Shown here piece by piece: positions 36,071 to 45,600 of a DNA stretch of 64,000 bases (position 1 is its first letter; every line of letters begins with the position of its first letter). The notes under the pieces are model-generated. The model was not told the origin of the DNA and made no database searches. It saw only the letters and a program-made list of their open reading frames with translations. The stretch is from Jonesiaceae bacterium BS-20. Lineage in GTDB: Bacteria; Actinomycetota; Actinomycetes; Actinomycetales; Cellulomonadaceae. The translations under genes were made by a program, and so were the position numbers. The stretch covers positions 1,922,001-1,986,000 of the forward strand of contig CP146203.1 in assembly GCA_039995105.1 (NCBI GenBank), written 5' to 3'.

Positions 36071-36129
36071 CCAAATAGGGTACGCTTCAAACGAGGTATT
36101 GGCAATCAGCTTGTTCAAGGGAGAGATAA

Positions 36130-36762
36130 ATGGATGCCCGCGCCCAACGCACCCAAAACGCCTTGCGTGCCACCATTCTCAGCCTTGCGCAAGAACACGA
36201 AATTTCCCAGATTTCTGTCACTCAGGTCGCTCAAGCCGCTCAGATTAACCGAGTGACCTTCTACAATCACGCCACGTCTCCCCTGGATTTACTAACACAG
36301 GCTCTGCGGGAGCAGCTCGACTTAGTCCGCAGCCATGTCCTTGACAGCCACCAAGACCAATCCTTGGCAACGACCCAAAGCAGTCCTGTAAGACAACGTC
36401 CAATTGAAGAACTTGGTGAGCACCTGATCGTTCATCAAGTGATGTACCGCCGCAACATCACCCCAACGGGGCACGGAGCAGTCGCCGATTTTCTCACCCA
36501 GCACTTTGCGCAGACCGTATACCAGCACTTGGCAGAACAATCCAGGCATCTTGCGACCGCATTAGGAGCAGCCCCAGAACACTCACAATCCGCGCTGGAC
36601 GCAACCGCACAGTTTATTTCCCACGGCACAATCGGAGTCATCGCAGTTTGGCTTCATGACGGAACCGAGCTTACGGTCCAGCGCTTAGTCACTTATCTGG
36701 ATAACCTATTTCCCGCATGGTGGATCCGGATCGCAGATGGCACCACCAATGAGCAGTTTTAG
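36130..36762 (+). CDS. TetR/AcrR-family transcriptional regulator
   Basis: A 210-residue repressor-like protein. The N-terminal helix-turn-helix has ISVTQVAQAAQINRVTFYNH (residues about 29-48). The ligand-binding C-terminus is helical and ends with WLHDGTELTVQRLVTYLDNL, typical for the TetR_C_33/AcrR-like groups. The ATG follows AAGGGAGAGATAA. It lies between the divergent SDR gene and a co-directional alcohol dehydrogenase gene 76 bases downstream, and may govern both. The inducer is unknown. Confidence 0.88.
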   Translation: MDARAQRTQNALRATILSLAQEHEISQISVTQVAQAAQINRVTFYNHATSPLDLLTQALREQLDLVRSHVLDSHQDQSLATTQSSPVRQRPIEELGEHLIVHQVMYRRNITPTGHGAVADFLTQHFAQTVYQHLAEQSRHLATALGAAPEHSQSALDATAQFISHGTIGVIAVWLHDGTELTVQRLVTYLDNLFPAWWIRIADGTTNEQF

Positions 36763-36838
36763 CTACAAGCATTCCCGTACCAGAACACGTAATCCGCAGC
36801 AAGGTTTGCTTGCGGTCTCAAAGTAGAGGAGAACCACT

Positions 36839-37888
36839 ATGTCAACAATGAAGGCATTGCAATACCGCGAGATCGGTGGGCGTCCAGAGGTAGTGGACGT
36901 GCCTATTCCACAAATCCAAGCGGGCCAGGTTCTGTTGAAGGTCACTGCGGCCGGAGTTTGCCACTCAGACGAGTTTGTTATGAGCCTGCCAAAAGAGGCC
37001 TACACCTTTGGTCTTCCATTGACTCTTGGGCATGAAGGCGCTGGCATTGTCGAGGCCATTGGCGCGGGGGTCACCACCGTTGCCGTTGGTGACGCGGTTG
37101 CGGTTTACGGCCCGCAGGGTTGTGGCTACTGCCACCGCTGTGCGCAGGGCAAAGAGAACATTTGCCTGAACGCTGCCGAGCTGGGAATTGCGCCCCCTGG
37201 GTTGGGCTCCCCGGGTGCCATGGCACAGTACATGGTGGTCAACAACGAACGCCACCTCGTTCCGCTGGGCGACCTAGACCCGGTCCGCAACGTTTCCCTT
37301 ACCGATGCCGGGCTCACCCCGTACCACGCCATCAAGACGTCCCTACCTAAGTTGGGCGCCGGTTCAACGGCGGTAGTCATTGGTGCCGGCGGGCTTGGGC
37401 ACGTAGGTATTCAGATCTTGCGCGCGATCACCGGCGCCCAGGTAATCGCTTTGGATATCTCCGAAGACAAGCTAGCTCTGGCCCGTGAGGTTGGCGCGCA
37501 CCACGCGCTGCTGTCGAACGAGGACGCTGTTGGACAGGTCAAGGAACTGACCGGAGGCAAGGGCGCAGATGTTGTTCTGGACTTCGTTGGAGCCCAGGTA
37601 ACGGTTGATCTGGCGGTCAAGATGAGTTCATCCGATGGCGACCTGCAAATTGTTGGTATTGGTGGCGGTGTTGTGCCGTCAGGATTTGGGTCGATCCCGT
37701 ACGACCTCGCCGTGCGGGCACCATACTGGGGCTCACGTTCCGAGCTCATGGAGGTCCTTGACCTGGCCCGTCGTGGCCTCATCCACGTTGAGGTAGAAAC
37801 GTTCTCGCTTGAAGACGCCAATAAGGCCTATGAGAAGATGCACACCGGAGAACTACGCGGGCGTGCGGTACTCCTGCCCAATGGCTGA
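36839..37888 (+). CDS. Zinc-dependent alcohol dehydrogenase (MDR family)
   Basis: A 349-residue NAD(P)-dependent dehydrogenase. Catalytic zinc ligands are Cys41 in GVCHSDE and His65 in LGHEGAG. The structural zinc loop has four Cys in GCGYCHRCAQGKENIC. The Rossmann motif is IGAGGLGHVG, followed by the acidic cofactor residue in VIALDIS, which suggests NAD. Relatives act on benzyl, aryl or secondary alcohols. ATG 36839 follows GTAGAGGAGAACCACT. Together with the SDR and TetR genes it forms a probable small-molecule oxidation group. Confidence 0.92.
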   Translation: MSTMKALQYREIGGRPEVVDVPIPQIQAGQVLLKVTAAGVCHSDEFVMSLPKEAYTFGLPLTLGHEGAGIVEAIGAGVTTVAVGDAVAVYGPQGCGYCHRCAQGKENICLNAAELGIAPPGLGSPGAMAQYMVVNNERHLVPLGDLDPVRNVSLTDAGLTPYHAIKTSLPKLGAGSTAVVIGAGGLGHVGIQILRAITGAQVIALDISEDKLALAREVGAHHALLSNEDAVGQVKELTGGKGADVVLDFVGAQVTVDLAVKMSSSDGDLQIVGIGGGVVPSGFGSIPYDLAVRAPYWGSRSELMEVLDLARRGLIHVEVETFSLEDANKAYEKMHTGELRGRAVLLPNG

Positions 37889-37926
37889 TGTGTACTTGAA
37901 GATTCCTTACCGTTTCAACGAGTAAC

Positions 37927-37959
37927 AAAATGGCTGCCCCTGTTTGGGGTAGCCATTTT
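37927..37959 (+). terminator. Intrinsic terminator of the alcohol dehydrogenase gene
   Basis: AAAATGGCTGCCCC (37927-37940) and GGGGTAGCCATTTT (37946-37959) pair over 14 bp with a single G-T pair and a TGTTT loop, followed by a short T-run. Confidence 0.85.
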
Positions 37960-38118
37960 TGTTGGACTATCGCAGCGCTCCCGCAGTGAATCCAAGGATG
38001 CTACCCGTCCGCGGAGTTCCCCCGATCGTGAAACTAGATGGGACGTTGGGCTGGGTCTTGCGCACTTGAACCGCGTAGAGTGAAAGGTCACAGGTGATAC
38101 CGACCGTTAGGATTTTCA

Positions 38119-38478
38119 ATGTTGCAAATCTGCCCCAAGAAGCAAGGAAAACACGTCCCCTCGAAGTTTTCAGCAAAGTTTTCTCCAACTCGCATGGTCG
38201 CTCGACGAGTAAAAAAGAACGCAAAGTTGCAGGCTCTCCTCATAGCGTTGGTCACTTGGAGCTTGGCCTGGAAGGGCACTTCGTTGTGGCGAGCGGCCAA
38301 GGATGACAGCAAGCCCTGGTTTATTGCACTGTTAACCTTGAACTCCCTTGGGGTTCTCGATGCTATCTACATTTTTGGGGTCCACCGGCGCAAGAATTTC
38401 CGCGAGCGTGAGATGAACGCGATCTTCTCCGAGTTCGATGAACCGGACCTACCCGAGGATCTCCCCGCACATCCCTAA
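38119..38478 (+). CDS. DUF5652-like small membrane protein
   Basis: A 119-residue protein with a basic N-terminus and two helices. The segment WSLAWKGTSLWRAAKDDSK followed by PWFIALLTLNSLGVLDAIYI matches the DUF5652 pattern (W-x-G-x-x-L-W-R-A-A, W-F-I-A-L-L-x-x-N-x-x-G-x-L-x-x-x-Y). The charged tail is acidic (EFDEPDLPEDLP). ATG 38119 follows TAGGATTTTCA; ATG 38194 is a shorter alternative that keeps the whole domain. The function of the family is unknown. Confidence 0.75.
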   Translation: MLQICPKKQGKHVPSKFSAKFSPTRMVARRVKKNAKLQALLIALVTWSLAWKGTSLWRAAKDDSKPWFIALLTLNSLGVLDAIYIFGVHRRKNFREREMNAIFSEFDEPDLPEDLPAHP

Positions 38479-38563
38479 TGCCTCACGTATGACCCGAGCG
38501 ACTTTGCGCCCCTGAGGCCCGGCAGGATTTTGTGAGCCTCAATTAATCACTGGCGCATTGAGA

Positions 38564-39050
38564 ATGCCCGGTAGTACCGTAAACCCCACTCACCTGCGCA
38601 TTGACGGTATATCTAAATCCTTTGCCAGCCAACGCGTTCTCACCAATGTCTCCTTCACCGTTGCTGCGGGCGACCGCGTGGGATTGTCATGTTTGCCAGT
38701 CACGACCGGGCATTCTTGGACGAGGCTGCCACGGTTTTGGTGGACCTCCATCCGGTGGCGGTTCCGCACGGTGACACACAGCCCGATGTGGATGGTCCAG
38801 GTTCTGGTTGCGGGGTGACCAGATTTTCCGGAACCTACACCGATTACCTGATTTCTCGGGCCGATGCCCGCCTGCGCAGATCAAGTTTGCGGGCCTGACC
38901 GCGGCGACTTCGCCACTGACAGAACCGGACACCGGCCCCGTTCTAACCGTGACGCAGGCGGCGATTGAGGGGCGGGTAGCACCTGTCTCGTTTGCGCTTT
39001 CGAACGGTCAAAAACTCTTGCTCACGGGAGGCAACGGCACTGGAAAGTCC
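38564..39050 (+). pseudogene. ABC-F type ATPase remnant with internal deletions
   Basis: Fragments of an ABC-F ribosome-protection/antibiotic-resistance type ATPase lie in shifting frames. The first is the N-terminal HLRIDGISKSFASQRVLTN and VAAGDRVGL. Directly after comes FASHDRAFLDEAATVLVD, which belongs to the end of the first ATPase domain, so that domain has lost nearly 150 residues including Walker A. RFSGTYTDYLISRADARLR (linker start) and PVSFALSNGQKLLLTGGNG with TGKST (Walker A of domain two) follow. The sequence stops there, at about 39050, where it meets the truncated flavoprotein on the other strand. It cannot be functional. Confidence 0.82.
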
Positions 39051-39431
39051 ACCCGGCTCTTCCGGGTGGTAGTCCGCGTATCCCTTGCCATAGCTCCATT
39101 CGAACCCCAATCCTTCGAGGTACTTGGCCACCTTTGGGGCATGCGTTGCGAAGGCATCGCGGCGTTCCTTGGAGCTAGCTGGCCCAACATCCGCAATAAC
39201 CGCGTCCATGTAGGTCCGCACGGCGTCGTATGAGTCGGGATTACTGTTCTGAGCCATGAGGTGGTTGTTTGGTAGCCAAGCTCCCCCACCGGACATAGCC
39301 GTCGAGCCACCAAACTTGTCGGTGCTCTCTACTACCAAGACCTTCTTGCCGGACTCGGCGGCGGTGACAGCCGCTGTCAGCGCTGCGGCGCCCGAACCAA
39401 CAACCACCACGTCATATCTAGCAGCGTTCAT
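39051..39431 (-). pseudogene. FAD-binding dehydrogenase, 3' truncated
   Basis: The first 125 or so residues of a fumarate reductase/3-ketosteroid dehydrogenase-type flavoprotein (normally about 500-570). The dinucleotide-binding start is YDVVVVGSGAAALTAAVTAA, followed by GGSTAMSGGGAWLPNN, the conserved flavin-loop motif, and GKGYADYHPEEPG. ATG 39431 follows AGAGGAGTGATC. After about 39050 the reading frame runs on into sequence antisense to the ABC-F remnant, to a chance stop at 38943. The catalytic domain is missing. A perfect hairpin (CCACCCGG with CCGGGTGG, 39049-39069) sits at the junction. Confidence 0.82.
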
Positions 39432-39676
39432 GATCACTCCTCTTCTCGGTAAAGGAGCAATCCAGGCACGGCTTGTGCAACTATGCTCCCTCCACGCAAC
39501 CGGACAACGATGTCCGGTTAATTGAAGTAAATCATTTGATTCGCAGAATTCCAAACAATTTGGCGTTGCGCCGCTTTGAACAATGGCGCCGGTGGTATTT
39601 CATCTGCTCGGGCGTAGGATAAAAATTAGCCTGCCAAGGCGTAGCCACAGCAACGGTTAGCTGATTGGAAAAGAAA

Positions 39677-40102
39677 ATGAGCCCCAAGTTTTTCGATAGA
39701 AATAAGCGAATCATAAGTGAGTTTCGGGAAAATCATGGCACAGTAACGACAGCGCAGTTTGGTCGCCGGTTGGTTCTGCTCCACCACGTTGGGGCAAGGA
39801 GCGGGAAGCCCATGGTCACCCCCGTCATGCACGTGCGAAAGAACCCAGACACTTGGTATGTGGCCGCTTCTAAGGGTGGCGCGCCAAGCAACCCTAGCTG
39901 GTTCTACAACCTCTTGGCACATCCTGACATTGACATTGAAACCCCCGACGATGGAACCGTACCGGTCCATGTAACTCAACTTCACGGCGCTCAGCGAGAC
40001 GACGCCTATGCGCAGTTCAAAGCTATGAGCCCCGGGTTCATTCAGTATGAACAAAACACCACACGGACAATTCCAGTACTGCAACTAACCCGCCGTGGAT
40101 GA
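39677..40102 (+). CDS. Deazaflavin (F420)-dependent nitroreductase-family protein
   Basis: A 141-residue split-barrel protein of the DDN/FDOR group. Marks are LVLLHHVGARSGKPMVTPV (the canonical first strand and GARSG loop), WYVAASKGGAPSNPSWFYNL (cofactor-binding GG-x-x-x-x-P-x-W-x-x-N-L) and HPDIDIET. Members reduce quinones or nitro compounds with F420H2 or bind lipids. ATG 39677 is preferred, behind GATTGGAAAAG. It is divergent from the truncated flavoprotein. Confidence 0.9.
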   Translation: MSPKFFDRNKRIISEFRENHGTVTTAQFGRRLVLLHHVGARSGKPMVTPVMHVRKNPDTWYVAASKGGAPSNPSWFYNLLAHPDIDIETPDDGTVPVHVTQLHGAQRDDAYAQFKAMSPGFIQYEQNTTRTIPVLQLTRRG

Positions 40103-40158
40103 CAGCCTGGGCACGTCTCTCCCACTAATCACACGCCCTGATTCTAGGCGCGACTAGA

Positions 40159-40404
40159 TCATAGATTAGTGACAGACTTCAATTCAAAATCCGTACCCCG
40201 ACGTCCATTGAGATGACCAAACTGCGTTTGGCTTACCACGGTGAAGTAATACATGTCCGAGTCCGGGTCGATGAACAACAGCCGCATCCCAACGTCTTGC
40301 AAGGGGATTGCTTGGATCCCGGGGCCTTGATTCAGAACTGGCTGGACCACTTGGGGTCCGGTCTGATCAGTCTTCTTAGGCTTGCGTTTGAAAAAATTGA
40401 ACAT
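40159..40404 (-). CDS. Small protein of unknown function
   Basis: An 81-residue protein starting MFNFFKRKPKKTDQTG, with a short proline-rich stretch and a beta-rich second half (GMRLLFIDPDSDMYYFTVV). No family is recognised. AGGGGGAACACC precedes the ATG, which supports real translation. It follows the DUF1349 gene by 23 bases on the same strand and may be co-transcribed with it. Confidence 0.6.
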   Translation of the reverse strand: MFNFFKRKPKKTDQTGPQVVQPVLNQGPGIQAIPLQDVGMRLLFIDPDSDMYYFTVVSQTQFGHLNGRRGTDFELKSVTNL

Positions 40405-40427
40405 GGTGTTCCCCCTACCGAGATTAG

Positions 40428-41042
40428 TTATTCTGCAGAACGCAGGTCCGCAGTGGTCTGTGTACTGAATTTGATCTGAGAGAATAGGGCCTCGCAGCCC
40501 GGGCCGGCTGGGGATTGCGCCAACAAGCCAACGAATACTGGCTCAGCGTTTGCCACACCCAGCCCAAAGTAGCGCAGCAAATCCCAGTGTTTGCCATCTT
40601 GGGAGCCATGCAACCCAAACACTTCTCCCTTACGGGTGACCCGTAGGTACGCAGCGGCCCGCTCCAAGATGGGGCCATTGGCATCATCAGAGACGCCCCT
40701 TGTCACAACTGAAACGAGACGTTGCCTGCCCTGAGGATCTTGCTCAACACAGATCTTTGCCCAAACTGTTTCGCTGACCCAAACCAGCAGCACACCGGAG
40801 TCATATTGCTCGGCGGTGTCTGCCTCCACGAAGGCAGAAAGCGTGAAGTCCCCTCTTTGCTGGGTGACAAAGCGCTCAGCGTCCGGGAGTATTGCATCCG
40901 GGTTTGGGGCCGGATCAACAAACAGATCTGCACCGGCACCCGCATACAGGTGGACTACACCCTCCTTGACAACAGGTCGCCGGGCTGATTGTGGTCCCAC
41001 GGACTCCAACTCGAACGGTAGTCCAACGCTGATGCTTCCCAT
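40428..41042 (-). CDS. DUF1349 (concanavalin A-like) protein
   Basis: A 204-residue soluble protein resembling the DUF1349/YesU-like lectin-fold family: GADLFVDPAPNPDAIL, FTLSAFVEADTAEQYDSGVLL (both typical beta-strands, with D-x-G-x-L), VWAKICVEQDPQGRQRLVSV, and SQDGKHWDLLRYFGL, followed by VGLLAQSPAGPGCEALF. Such proteins bind or modify carbohydrates in some cases, and no activity can be claimed. ATG 41042 is chosen as it fits the family start; the open frame reaches 41132. Confidence 0.8.
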   Translation of the reverse strand: MGSISVGLPFELESVGPQSARRPVVKEGVVHLYAGAGADLFVDPAPNPDAILPDAERFVTQQRGDFTLSAFVEADTAEQYDSGVLLVWVSETVWAKICVEQDPQGRQRLVSVVTRGVSDDANGPILERAAAYLRVTRKGEVFGLHGSQDGKHWDLLRYFGLGVANAEPVFVGLLAQSPAGPGCEALFSQIKFSTQTTADLRSAE

Positions 41043-41208
41043 GTTCACTGCCCCACTTCGATATTTTCCAGATCTGTTGGCCGGTGAAACCAACCGATTT
41101 CTACTGGATTCACAATACCGGTTCCCGCCCATCTCCTGCTATCTGACGTGCTAGTAGATAGTCTTATGCACAAGAGCGTTTGCCCAATTGCAACCGTCAG
41201 GAGACACC

Positions 41209-42414
41209 GTGTCCGCTGCCAAATTTATCCGAATTGTTGCATTGTGTATTGGCCTAACGCTCACATTCACGGCTTGTTCTGGGACCCCACAAGGTAGCGG
41301 TACGCCAGCAGAATCCAATACCACGGATCCGTCGCCACTTCCTACCGCACCTGAGTCACCCAGCCCATCACCGAGTGATGAGCCTTTGGCAGTGACGCCA
41401 GATCCGTCCACGGTCAAGGAAATTGCCACCGGTCTTGACGCGCCTTGGTCTATCACCTTTGTTGGGACCTCAACTCTGATTAGTGAACGGGACACCGGCA
41501 AGATCATTGAAGGCACTGTTGATGGGAAGGTTCGCGTTGCCGGGGTGGTTCCGGGTGTCCATCACGGCGGGGAAGGCGGCCTCTTAGGAATTGTTACCCG
41601 ACCACAAACACCAGACACCGGAGTCAAATCTGCAGGCAATATTAGCGCCGAGCTCTTTGTGTACTCGACTGGAACCTCTGGCAATCGAATACAACGGTTT
41701 GAACTCAGTGGCCAACCGGGCGCACTTTCGTTGGGGCAAGGCACCACCCTGGTGGATCAAATTCCGGCGGCGGGCAACCATAACGGTGGGCGCCTTGCGT
41801 TTGGTCCCGACTCCATGCTGTATGCCACCACTGGCGATGCCGGACAGGGCCAAAGCGCCCAAGACCTTGATTCCTTGGCCGGCAAGATCTTGCGTATGAC
41901 TCCGAACGGTGAGGTCCCAACTGACAATCCGTTTCCGGGTTCCTTAGTGTTCAGTTACGGACACCGCAATCCGCAAGGGCTGAGTTGGGCACCGGACGGC
42001 ACCATGTTTGCGTCCGAGTTTGGCCAAAACACTTGGGATGAGCTCAATATTATTCGGGCCGGTTCCAATTATGGTTGGCCTATCGTTGAGGGCATCACTG
42101 GCTCAGACCAGTTTGTTGACCCTGTCCAGCAATGGGATCCTTCCCAAGCCAGCCCTAGCGGTATGGCGCAAACCGGAAACACGCTGTTCATCGCAAACCT
42201 GCGCGGCCAAACACTGCGCGCTGTACACCTAGCAACCCTCGACCAGGAAACTTCCTTTTTTAGCTCTGAGTACGGCCGGATCCGCGATGTCGTTGCCGCC
42301 CCAGACGGCTTGCTCTGGTTCTTGACCAATAATACTGACGGCCGCGGCGCGCCCAATGACGGGGACGACAAACTCATTTCAGTGGAACTGACTCCTATCA
42401 GTCCCCCTCTATAA
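41209..42414 (+). CDS. PQQ-type soluble sugar dehydrogenase lipoprotein (GSDH family)
   Basis: A 401-residue secreted lipoprotein. The signal peptide ends in a lipobox LTFTACSG. An Ser/Pro/Thr-rich spacer follows, then a six-bladed beta-propeller of the glucose/sorbosone dehydrogenase (GSDH, PF07995) type: EIATGLDAPWSITFV, HHGGEGGLLGIV with the conserved His, HNGGRLAFGPDSMLYATTGD, GHRNPQGLSWAPDGTMFASE, and LWFLTNNTDGRGAPNDGDD at the end. Known members oxidise aldoses with PQQ, but many actinobacterial ones have no shown activity. GTG 41209 follows CAGGAGACACC. Confidence 0.92.
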   Translation: MSAAKFIRIVALCIGLTLTFTACSGTPQGSGTPAESNTTDPSPLPTAPESPSPSPSDEPLAVTPDPSTVKEIATGLDAPWSITFVGTSTLISERDTGKIIEGTVDGKVRVAGVVPGVHHGGEGGLLGIVTRPQTPDTGVKSAGNISAELFVYSTGTSGNRIQRFELSGQPGALSLGQGTTLVDQIPAAGNHNGGRLAFGPDSMLYATTGDAGQGQSAQDLDSLAGKILRMTPNGEVPTDNPFPGSLVFSYGHRNPQGLSWAPDGTMFASEFGQNTWDELNIIRAGSNYGWPIVEGITGSDQFVDPVQQWDPSQASPSGMAQTGNTLFIANLRGQTLRAVHLATLDQETSFFSSEYGRIRDVVAAPDGLLWFLTNNTDGRGAPNDGDDKLISVELTPISPPL

Positions 42415-42507
42415 CGCGCAGTCCACGGCACAACCACGATATTGGGGCACGCGGCAATAACTGCGTCCCGGCAACTCTCCCTCGAAGTGCACCGCACGGT
42501 AAGCAAA

Positions 42508-42551
42508 AAGACTGTGGCAGCTCATCGTTTGTGATGAGCTGCCACAGTCTT
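42508..42551 (-). terminator. Perfect 19-bp terminator of the large adhesin gene
   Basis: Arms 42508-42526 and 42533-42551 are exactly complementary with a GTTTGT loop. On the minus strand the stem is followed by TTTTTGC, so it is an intrinsic terminator for the adhesin gene. It may also stop readthrough from the sugar dehydrogenase gene. Confidence 0.9.
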
Positions 42552-42637
42552 GAGTGGTCTTCTAAGTCTCGACCGAAGTCACCGGCCAGCGTTTCCCAGG
42601 GGGAACAATGGCACAATCGGCAGACTTAGGAGCGCCG

Positions 42638-45600
42638 CTATTCCTTACGCTTTCCCCGAATTACAAGGAACGCTCCGCCACCAACGAGCACCAACAAGCC
42701 AACCGCGATTGCAGCGATCTTGCCTGGTGTCAGGTCAGCGCCGGTTACCGGCAACCCTGGAATCAGACCGGTAAGTGGCTGGTCTGGGATGAGTTCGAAT
42801 TCATTGGTGAGCTCGACCTTCGCAGCGTCTGGGCTCGCACCCGTGAGGACAATGGTTACCGAGGTTGAATTCTGGCCTTCGGTGAGTTCAACGTCGTCGC
42901 CTTCGCCAGCCCACTGGGCACCGATCCATTTCAGGTTCTTGGCAACATCGAATTTGCCCTCAACCAACTGCACCTCAACACCAACCGGGACGTTCTCGAT
43001 CAAGGAGGGCATACCCGCCACGATCTCAATTTCCTTTACCTGTTCGATACCCAAAATGTCGGTCCAGGTAGCGGTCACGGGGAACTTTGCATCGCTTGTA
43101 ACCTGTGCGGCACCAGAACCAGAGATCTTCTTGGTCAGTGCCAGGCTAGTCAAAGTGGCCGTCGCATTGTTAGTGATGACCAGCTCAGCGTCAACCGCGG
43201 CACCGATAGTCAGCACTGCTGAGCCGTCGTCAGCTACGTTGATTTGCTCCCCCGCCCAAGTTGGGGAATCCCAAGTGAAGCTTGGTGATCCCGCTGGGGC
43301 GTCCTCAGTCAAGGTGACCTCGGTCAGGTGAGGCAAGTCAGAGCCAAAGGCTACCGGGGTGCCATCGGTTGGCAGTTCCAGTTCCTTGGATTGTGGCTGC
43401 CCCTGTACGTCGGCCCAGGTAGCCGTAACCGTTACGGAGTCCGGCACGTCTTCAAGGTCGAGTAGTACACCGGTGACCTTCTTGGCTAGGGAGAACGTTC
43501 CCGGCGCCCAAGTCGCCTCATTGACCACGGTAATCAGCGGCAAGTCCTCGTGCTGATCTGAGATCACGATCGTTGCGCGGCCATCACCGTGGTCGGTGAC
43601 CCCGTCACCGCTGATAGTAATTGAACCCCAAATCACCGTGTCGATTCCCGGGCGTTCACCTTCTGTGAAGGTCACCTCAGTTCCCGCCGGAAGGTCCTCG
43701 CCCAAGCTGGTTGGCGCGTTGGAATCAATCATGAACTCACGGGTTTGTGGTTCACCCTCAGCATCAACCCAAGACGCAATTACTGGGAACTGTGCATCAA
43801 CACTTACGGCCTCTGCCGCTTCGCCCGCAATGCCCTTAATCAGGCTGATGCCGGCAGTCGATGTCGCAGCGTGGTTCTCAAGTGAAACAGTTGCGTTAGG
43901 ATCGCGTCCAATTGTTACAAGGGCGCTTTCACCATCGATCTCAACTCCCGTACCAGACCAAACCGGTGCCGCCCACGCGATGGACGAGCCGTCGTTGAGT
44001 GGGGTCTCCGTGAGTGTGACCTCGGTACCGATCAAGAGGTCTTCACCTAATGCAACAGGGGTGCCATCGGTTGGAATTGTAAGTTCCTTGGACTGGGTCC
44101 TATCATCTGCATCAACCCAAGTTGCAGTGACCGTTACGGTGCTCGGAACCGCCGGGTTACTGGACTGCTCGCCGCCTACGGTCTTCATGATGGCGAACGT
44201 ACCGACGGTGCGCTCAACCCAGTTAATCACCGTAATCATTGCAGGATCCGTTGCGTGCTCGGCAGTGACCTCAATGCTGCTCGGGGAGATCACTGGGTCA
44301 CCCCACGTGAGCACATCGTCGTCAGCGGGTTTCACTTCACTGAAGGAAACGGTTGCACCGATTGGAAGGTTATCTAGGTTGATGGGCTCGCTTGCCTTGA
44401 TGGAGATAACCCGGTCGGGTTGAGCCGGGAAATCAGCGCCCAAGGCAGCAACATCAATCGCTGCGGTAACCATGAATTCCTGCTCTGGATCTACCAGGGC
44501 GGCCGCGGCGCCTTCAACTACCTTGACAACTTGCGCGGATCCCATGACCGCAGTGTTGGTGAGCTCAACCCTAATGTTCTTGCCGGGGTTCAACTCGGCC
44601 ACAGCCGTTGAACCATCGGCGCTTGGAGTCACGCCTGGGGTAACTGCAAATACTGGTTTGGCAAAAGTTACACCCGGAACCGATGGGAACGTGGGCTCAG
44701 AGAGCTCAATCGTCCAACCACTTCCTCGAGAGTTTGGCCCGCTGACAGAACTGCCATCTGCGCGCACTGCAAGGTCGTATTCAACCTGCGTAACGCCATT
44801 GGGGTCGATCTCCTTGACGTGCACGGTGAACTCCGTGTCCGCTGGGATGACTGACGCCGCTGCGTTGTCAGTGATGACCTTTGACACCGCTACGGAACCA
44901 CGTGAGACGCCCTCTCCAGTTCCGCCACCGGAGTTGTGCTGGGTTTCGGAACCGGTAAAGGTGTGGCCATAGAATTCAACACTGTTGGTGTATTCGGTTC
45001 CCGGTGTATCCATGCCACCGCTGGTGGTGCAAGTGGTGTAACTCAACACGTACTTGTACTCATGGCTAAAGCTAGAACCGGTGAGGGTGCCATCCAAGGC
45101 CGGGTCCGGCTTGGGAACGGTAATGATCACCGTGCCATTTTCGCCCAGGACTGCGGTTGCGTTGCCCAAACTAACAGTCACTTTGCCACCATTGTGGATC
45201 TGGTCGCGAGCCTCGACAACCAAGTTCAGCCGACTGGTAATGTCGTCGCCCAGCTTCAAAGCCCCCTCGGGGTCACAAACCATGTGGCTAGCACTGAGCG
45301 TGTCGGTGAGGGTCAGGTCAGTGTCAAGGCCCTTGAGCTGCTCACCGGTTACCGTAATGTCCCAATTGATTGTGGTCTGCGGTGAATACTCGGTGCCATC
45401 GATCTCGACAAACTTGCCCGAGAGGCTTCCCGTCTTACCGCTCGCACGGTTAGGGATTTTCACCGTGTCTGAAGCGTTCTTGCCATTCACAACTGCTGCA
45501 TTGGAGAATTCGGTTCCAGCGTCTGGCAGACCCTCAGTGGTTGATTCCGTGTAGTACGTAATCACGTACTGGAAAGGGTTTGCCTGGAACTTAGTCCCGG

